A DNA stretch of 64,000 bases. Origin: Bin5 sp965200615. GTDB lineage: Bacteria > Chloroflexota > Anaerolineae > Caldilineales > Caldilineaceae. The notes beneath the pieces are model-generated. The model saw only the letters and a list, made by a program, of their open reading frames with translations, made no database searches and was not told where the DNA came from. A program made the position numbers and the translations under genes. Below, piece by piece: positions 59,202 through 64,000 of the stretch. Positions within the stretch are counted from its first letter, which is position 1. Each line of letters begins with the position of its first letter. The stretch covers positions 2,790,001-2,854,000 of the forward strand of contig OZ241377.1 of the NCBI GenBank assembly GCA_965200615.1, given 5' to 3'.

Positions 59202-61829
59202 ATGGAGCACTTCGTCTACCGCAACGAAAAAACCAACCAGATCAGCTTCCCCCTCGGCGGCATCGGCGCCGGCTGCATCGGCCTCGCCGGCAACGGACGC
59301 CTCATCGACTGGGAAATCTTCAACCGCCCCAATAAGGGCAGCGTCAACGGCTTCTCCCACTTCGCCATCCGCGCCGAAAAAGACGGCGAAGTCACCGACG
59401 CCCGCATCCTCCACGGCAACCTGCACTCCCCCTACCAGGGAGAACTCGTCGCGCCCATATTCAGCACCTTCGGCTGGGGCCCCCGCCGCGAATATCTGAC
59501 CGGCCTCCCCCACTTCGAAAGCGTCGACTTCCGCGGCCAGTTCCCCATCGCCGAGCTCTCATACCGCGACGACACATTCCCCGGCCAGGTCCAGCTGACC
59601 GCCTTCAACCCCTTCATCCCCACCAACGAGGACGACTCCGGTATCCCCGCCGCCTTCTTCGAATTCAGCGTTACCAATACCACCGCCGCCGCGCAGATCT
59701 ATACCATCGTCGGCGTGCTCACCAATCCCCTTCCCGCCACAAACCTGAACACGGTTGAAGCAAACCCGTGGGGCCATACCCTGCACCTCTCCACCGACGG
59801 CCTCCAGCCCGATGACACCGCCTACGGCAACCTGACGCTCGCCACCGACGCCGCCTTGGCCGACGATGTCGACCTGAGCTGGCAGCAGAACTGGTTCCGC
59901 GGGGCCTGGTTCGACAATCTCGAAGTCTACTGGAAGGACCTCAATACACCCGGGCCCTTCCAGAACCGCGTGTACGACGCCGGCGAACAGAAAGCCGGCG
60001 GCGCCCGCTTCACCGAACAGGACACAGGCCTCCTCGCCGTCCACCTGCCCGTCGCCGCCGGCGAAACCCGCCGCGTCCGCTTCGTTATCAGCTGGAGCTT
60101 CCCCAACTGCGAGAACTACTGGAAAGAAGAACAGGCCGGCGCGCCAAATTGGAAAAACTACTATGCCACCTGCTGGCAGGATTCCGGCGCGAGCGCACAG
60201 TACGCCATCGAGCACTGGCCCCGCCTCTACGACGAGACCGATCGCTTCCAGGCAGCGCTCTTCGCCTCGACCATTCCAGCCGCTGCCCTCGACGCCGTCT
60301 CGGCCAATATCTCAATCCTCAAATCGCCCACAGTCCTCCGCCTCGAAGACGGCACCTTCTACGGCTGGGAGGGTCTCCACCCCGACGAGGGCTGCTGCGA
60401 AGGCAGCTGCACCCACGTCTGGAACTACCAGCAGGCGCTCCCCTTCCTCTTCCCCGCCCTCGAGCGCACCATGCGCACCGCCGACTACCGCTACAACCTC
60501 CTCGAAAACGGCGCCATGCCTTTCCGCATCCAGCTTCCTCTCGGCTCCAAGCCTTGGCCCTTCCGCCCCTGCTGCGACGGCCAGTTCGGCGGCGTCATGA
60601 AGACCTATCGCGACTGGAAGATCAGCGGCGATCACGCCTGGCTGCGCTCCATCTGGCCCGGAGTAAAGAAGTCCCTCGAATACGCCTGGAGCCCCGATAA
60701 CATCGACCGCTGGGACCCCGACAAGTCCGGCGTGCTCACCGGCCGCCAGCATCATACCCTCGATATGGAGCTCTTCGGCCCCAACTCATGGCTGACAGGC
60801 TTCTACCTCGGCGCACTCAAAGCCGCCTCCGAAATGGCCGAATCCATAGGCGATGTGGCAACCGCCTCCGAATGCCATGCCATCTTCGAACGCGGCAAGG
60901 CCTGGGTCGATGAAAACCTCTTCAACGGCGAATACTACATACAGGACGTCGACCTCGCCGATCGCGCCCTCGTCGAATCCTACGGGCCTCAGGACGACTC
61001 CCTCAAGGGCGGCTCCGCCCTCGACGCCTACTGGAACGCCGAACACAACGAAATCAAATACCAGATCGGCAAAGGCAGCAGCATCGACCAGGTGCTCGCC
61101 CAGTGGCACGCCTCCCTCTACGGCCTCGGCGACCTCCACGACCCGGATCAGGTCAAACAGGCCTGCGCCGCCATCTACAAATACAACTTCGTTCCCGAGA
61201 TGAGCCAGGTCTACAACCCCTGCCGCATCTACGCCCTCAACGACGAAGGCGGCCTCGTCATCTGCGCCTGGCCCGACGACGTCGAAAAGCCGCTCATCCC
61301 CGCGCCCTACTCGCAGGAAACCATGAACGGCTTCGAATACGCCGCCGCCTGCCACATGATCATGGTCGGCCTCGTCGACGAAGGCATGCGCTGCGTCGAG
61401 GCCATCCGCCACCGCTACGACGGCGAGCGCCGCAACCCCTGGAACGAATTCGAGTGCGGCAACAACTACGCCCGCAGCATGGCGTCCTACGCCCTCCTCA
61501 ACGCCTTCTCCGGCTTCCAGTTCGACATGGTCAACGGCGGGCTCGGCTTCCAGCCCGTCCAGCCCCCGAACGGAGAATTCCGCAGCTTCTGGTCCCTCGA
61601 CTCCGGCTGGGGTGAGTTCCGCATGACGCCGGAGCTCTGTTCCCTTGAAATCCTTTACGGCTCCCTGACTCTCCGCAGTCTCCATCTGCCCTTCCTTGCC
61701 GGCGCCCCCGTAGCCGCCGTCACCATTGACAATGAACCGCTCGCCTTCCAAAAACAGGACGGCGCCATCAACTTGCAGACAAAGACCCGGATCCAAGCCG
61801 GACAAACGCTCCAGGTGCTCTACTCGTGA
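59202..61829 (+). CDS. GH116-family beta-glucosidase/glucosylceramidase-like enzyme (GBA2 type)
   Basis: Starting at ATG 59202, the protein has 875 residues. The N-terminal half is a GBA2_N beta-sandwich (ISFPLGGIGAGCIGLAGNGRLIDWEIFNRPNKGSVNGFSHFAIRAE). The C-terminal half is the (alpha/alpha)6 catalytic domain, with THVWNYQQALPFLFPALERTMRTADY, RHHTLDMELFGPNSW-type text and WNEFECGNNYARSMASYALLNAFSGF. GH116 enzymes hydrolyse beta-glucosides or beta-xylosides. No signal peptide is seen, so it probably acts on sugars brought in by the adjacent ABC transporter. An upstream open frame to 59040 overlaps the DUF624 gene and is rejected. Confidence 0.87.
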   Translation: MEHFVYRNEKTNQISFPLGGIGAGCIGLAGNGRLIDWEIFNRPNKGSVNGFSHFAIRAEKDGEVTDARILHGNLHSPYQGELVAPIFSTFGWGPRREYLTGLPHFESVDFRGQFPIAELSYRDDTFPGQVQLTAFNPFIPTNEDDSGIPAAFFEFSVTNTTAAAQIYTIVGVLTNPLPATNLNTVEANPWGHTLHLSTDGLQPDDTAYGNLTLATDAALADDVDLSWQQNWFRGAWFDNLEVYWKDLNTPGPFQNRVYDAGEQKAGGARFTEQDTGLLAVHLPVAAGETRRVRFVISWSFPNCENYWKEEQAGAPNWKNYYATCWQDSGASAQYAIEHWPRLYDETDRFQAALFASTIPAAALDAVSANISILKSPTVLRLEDGTFYGWEGLHPDEGCCEGSCTHVWNYQQALPFLFPALERTMRTADYRYNLLENGAMPFRIQLPLGSKPWPFRPCCDGQFGGVMKTYRDWKISGDHAWLRSIWPGVKKSLEYAWSPDNIDRWDPDKSGVLTGRQHHTLDMELFGPNSWLTGFYLGALKAASEMAESIGDVATASECHAIFERGKAWVDENLFNGEYYIQDVDLADRALVESYGPQDDSLKGGSALDAYWNAEHNEIKYQIGKGSSIDQVLAQWHASLYGLGDLHDPDQVKQACAAIYKYNFVPEMSQVYNPCRIYALNDEGGLVICAWPDDVEKPLIPAPYSQETMNGFEYAAACHMIMVGLVDEGMRCVEAIRHRYDGERRNPWNEFECGNNYARSMASYALLNAFSGFQFDMVNGGLGFQPVQPPNGEFRSFWSLDSGWGEFRMTPELCSLEILYGSLTLRSLHLPFLAGAPVAAVTIDNEPLAFQKQDGAINLQTKTRIQAGQTLQVLYS

Positions 61830-61861
61830 GCCGCCCAGCCTCATTCTGAACTGCCTGAACA

Positions 61862-61891
61862 CCGGCGCCGGGCTGCTGGTCCCGGCGCCGG
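61862..61891 (+). terminator. Perfect 11-bp hairpin after the GH116 gene
   Basis: CCGGCGCCGGG pairs with CCCGGCGCCGG across an 8-base loop. No T-tract follows, so it is not a standard terminator; it may stabilise the mRNA 3' end or assist Rho. Confidence 0.45.
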
Positions 61892-61932
61892 CCCAAACAA
61901 GCGACAAAAGGTGTTCCCCGCACCCCTCCGTA

Positions 61933-61938
61933 TATAAT
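61933..61938 (+). promoter_or_regulatory. Possible -10 box of the GS-like gene
   Basis: TATAAT at 61933-61938, 84 bases before ATG 62022. The -35 region is weak, so this is tentative. Confidence 0.3.
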
Positions 61939-62021
61939 TCCCCCATCGCAACGGCAGTAAATACTTCGGAGAAGATCCCTGCGTCGCTCCGCGGAAGCCA
62001 ACCACACAGGAGGCCAAAAAC

Positions 62022-63422
62022 ATGCAACCGGCTCAAAAAAAAGTCTCAGGAATACTCCTCGTCGATGACCTGCGCGCCGCCGTCGACGACGGCTCCATAG
62101 ACACCGTTATCCTGGCCTCGCCGGATCCCTACGGCAAGCTCATGGGCAAGCGCCTCGACGCCTCCTTCTTCCTCACCGACGTCGTGCGCGGCGCCCACGC
62201 CTGCGACTACCTCTATTCCGTCGATATGGAGATGGAACCGGTCCCCGGCTACGATTTCTCCAACTGGGAGCTCGGATACGGCGACGTTCATCTGGCGCCC
62301 GATCTCGCAACACTTCGCAAGCTGTCCTGGCTCGATCGGACCGCCCTGGTGATCTGCGACGCCCAACTGGAACCCGGCCATGAGCCGGTATCAGTAGCGC
62401 CCCGTTCCATACTCCGCAGGCAGCTTGAACGGCTGCACGCCCAGGGATTTGAAGCCATGGCGGGGTCGGAACTGGAATACTTCCTCTATCGGACTTCATA
62501 CCTGGACGCGGCCCGCAACGATTATCGGGATCTGACCCAGGTTGGATGGTATCGGGAGGACTACCACCTGCTGCAGGGGTCGAGGACCGAAGACCTGAAC
62601 GGCGCATTTCGCCGTCATCTCGCCGCCTCCGGTGTCCCCGTCGAATCGACGAAGGGCGAGTTCGGAAAGGGCCAGCACGAGCTCAACATCCGCTACGCGC
62701 CGGTCCTGGACATGGCCGACCGTCATCTCCTGGTCAAGCAGGCCGTAAAGGAGATATCAGATCAGCTCGGTTGCAGCGCCACCTTCATGGCCAAGCCCGA
62801 CGCAATCGAGGCCGGTTCAAGTTGCCACCTCCACGTCAGCCTCTGGACCTCCGCGAACGGAGAGTTGACCGGCGCCTTCCCCGGAAATGGAGACCTCGCC
62901 GGCATCGCCTGCTCCGACCTCTTCCGCTGGTTCCTCGGCGGCTGGATGCGCTACGTGCCCGAGTTGATGGTCTGCTACGCCCCAACCGTGAACTCATACA
63001 AGCGCTTCCAGGCCGGCAGCTGGGCCCCAACCGCGATAGCATGGTCCCCTGACAACCGCACCGCCGGCTTCCGTGTCGTCGGCGCAGGGCCCAGTCTGCG
63101 CATCGAATGCCGCATTCCCGGCGCCGATGTCAACCCATACCTCGCCTACGCAGCCGTCATCGCCTCCGGCCTGACCGGTATCGAACAGCAGATCGAGCCC
63201 CCGCCCGCCTTCATCGGCGACGTCTACGCAGCCTCCGACGAGCAACTGTTGCCCCGTACCCTTGAGGAGGCCGTCGGCAACTTCAAGACCAGCGACCTCG
63301 CCCGTTCCGCATTCGGCCAAGACGTCGTCGCCCATTACTCACACTTCTTCTCCACCGAAGCCGAAGCCTACCGCCAAGCCGTCACCGACTGGGAACGCAC
63401 CCGCTACTTTGAGCGCATCTAG
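62022..63422 (+). CDS. Glutamine synthetase family ligase (gamma-glutamyl-polyamine/amine type)
   Basis: A 466-residue type I GS-like enzyme. Beta-Grasp N-terminal domain is followed by the catalytic fold with GSELEYFLY (metal ligand E), KGEFGKGQHELN, GSSCHLHVSLW, and NSYKRFQAGSWAPTAIAWSPDNRTAGFRV then RIECRIPGADVNPYLAYAA. The last motifs are characteristic of PuuA- and GlnA3-type ligases as well as true GS. The adenylylation tyrosine loop of enterobacterial GS is not seen. It probably joins glutamate to an amine. AGGAGG lies eight bases before the ATG. It follows a glycosidase gene and precedes an isomerase-like gene. Confidence 0.85.
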   Translation: MQPAQKKVSGILLVDDLRAAVDDGSIDTVILASPDPYGKLMGKRLDASFFLTDVVRGAHACDYLYSVDMEMEPVPGYDFSNWELGYGDVHLAPDLATLRKLSWLDRTALVICDAQLEPGHEPVSVAPRSILRRQLERLHAQGFEAMAGSELEYFLYRTSYLDAARNDYRDLTQVGWYREDYHLLQGSRTEDLNGAFRRHLAASGVPVESTKGEFGKGQHELNIRYAPVLDMADRHLLVKQAVKEISDQLGCSATFMAKPDAIEAGSSCHLHVSLWTSANGELTGAFPGNGDLAGIACSDLFRWFLGGWMRYVPELMVCYAPTVNSYKRFQAGSWAPTAIAWSPDNRTAGFRVVGAGPSLRIECRIPGADVNPYLAYAAVIASGLTGIEQQIEPPPAFIGDVYAASDEQLLPRTLEEAVGNFKTSDLARSAFGQDVVAHYSHFFSTEAEAYRQAVTDWERTRYFERI

Positions 63423-63902
63423 TGGATCCCTTCAGCCGGCCGCCGGCGCCTGAGGCCCTCTTGCCTGCCGACCCTGTTCCAGCCCTTGTCGGCCTGACAT
63501 AACCGGTGGTACAAACATCGGGGGCAGGTCACGCGAACGTTCAGCACTTACCGGGCAGGCAGCGAGTTGCTTCCGACCTTTCGGAATGCAACCGGCCTGG
63601 GTCCTGGATTGCTATATCGGTGCTATGATTGTATAGTAGGCGAGTCTTTGAGATCTGACCGCAAACCAAGCCACTGTTGGTCGGTCCTGTCCTCGGAAAG
63701 AAATCTGCTTCGTGCCGGAAGTTCGCATATCGTGAGATTGAAGGCATCAACCCCCGACCCGAATTGAGAAGAAGGACCGAAGTCAACTCATCCCGTTCGG
63801 CCACGACCTGTTGCGAAGGTGCCGCGATCGAGTTGCAGGCGGTCTACCCGAACTTTCCATTTTAAAGAATCGACTGTTTCAACGACATTGAGGAGGAACT
63901 CA
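63423..63902. other. 480-bp intergenic region
   Basis: No convincing gene. An extended -10-like TGCTATGAT lies at about 63621-63629 and could begin the transcript of the next gene. Short frames on both strands lack ribosome-binding sites. Confidence 0.4.
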
Positions 63903-64000
63903 TGCCGCGACCAGTAACGCTCTTCACAGGTCAGTGGGCGGACTTGCCTTTCGAAACCATTTGCGAAAAGGCCAAATCTTTCGGCTATGACGGTCTGGAG
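63903..64000 (+). CDS. Sugar phosphate isomerase/epimerase-like protein (5' end only)
   Basis: ATG 63903 with GAGGAGG seven bases upstream opens PRPVTLFTGQWADLPFETICEKAKSFGYDGLE. This is typical of the xylose-isomerase-like TIM-barrel family (AP_endonuc_2), where the first strand and helix end in a Gly-Tyr/Phe-Asp-Gly-x-Glu motif carrying an active-site glutamate. The gene runs off the window. Such enzymes work with Gfo oxidoreductases on inositol-like sugars, which fits the neighbourhood. Confidence 0.7.

Noticed and set aside
60786..62036. Open frame of 416 codons opposite the GH116 gene
   Set aside because: Gly/Val/Glu-rich shadow with no motif; the plus-strand GH116 is certain.
63541..63865. 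Short frames on both strands before the isomerase-like gene
   Set aside because: No ribosome-binding sites and no conserved motifs.

Overview
The window is a GC-rich bacterial chromosome segment. It carries housekeeping genes (the GlyRS beta-chain C-terminus, Rex, RsmG, IF-1, bS21, an S1-type protein, tRNA-Arg) next to a dense set of carbohydrate and osmolyte genes. Seven Gfo/Idh/MocA oxidoreductases, two phytanoyl-CoA dioxygenase-like proteins, two DegT/StrS aminotransferases, a heparinase II/III-like lyase, a GH116 glucosidase, an MlrC-type metallopeptidase and a glutamine-synthetase-like ligase, with long 3'-abutting heptad repeats, suggest a Chloroflexota bacterium of the Caldilineales type. 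That placement is inference from gene content, since no marker gene could be compared here.

Layout. 1-5.4 kb: glyS end, PhyH, SDR, rex (with a candidate Rex operator), rsmG, a Nudix hydrolase, and an rpsU-infA pair on the minus strand. 5.5-8.0 kb: an IS630-type element with a -1 frameshift signal, three small minus-strand genes (one decayed), and a 106-bp miniature relative of the same element that supplies the stop codon of the S1 gene. 8-14 kb: the S1 gene with a strong promoter, then the DUF4129-DUF58-MoxR cluster, then tRNA-Arg(CCT). 14-22 kb: MlrC peptidase, SDR, beta-propeller glycosidase-like protein, Gfo, a VapBC pair with a truncated toxin, and an MFS gene broken by a 13-bp tandem duplication. 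22-28 kb: a lipoprotein HlyD adaptor, a large FtsX permease and a fused double ATPase, forming one MacAB-like export system.

28-36 kb: Gfo, DegT, heparinase, Fic, HpcH/HpaI aldolase. 35-41 kb: a glycine-betaine type ABC system (ProV, ProW, intact ProX) containing an IS5-family element and a frameshifted second proX. 41-45.4 kb: an L-rhamnonate-dehydratase-like enolase, an AT-richer NotI-type restriction-modification pair, and a GT4 glycosyltransferase. 45-54 kb: five Gfo genes, PhyH, DegT and two uncharacterised genes. 55-64 kb: a sugar ABC transporter (SBP and two permeases) with a DUF624 protein, a GH116 glucosidase, a GS-like ligase and the start of a sugar-isomerase-like gene.

The most unusual signal is a family of degenerate 7-bp tandem repeats (ACTGAnn-like on the plus strand) in at least ten intergenic positions, all in the same orientation. 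In four genes the repeat itself provides the terminal Gln codon and the stop codon. Short tandem duplications (13 bp, 7 bp) have also broken two genes, so replication slippage is a recurring theme.
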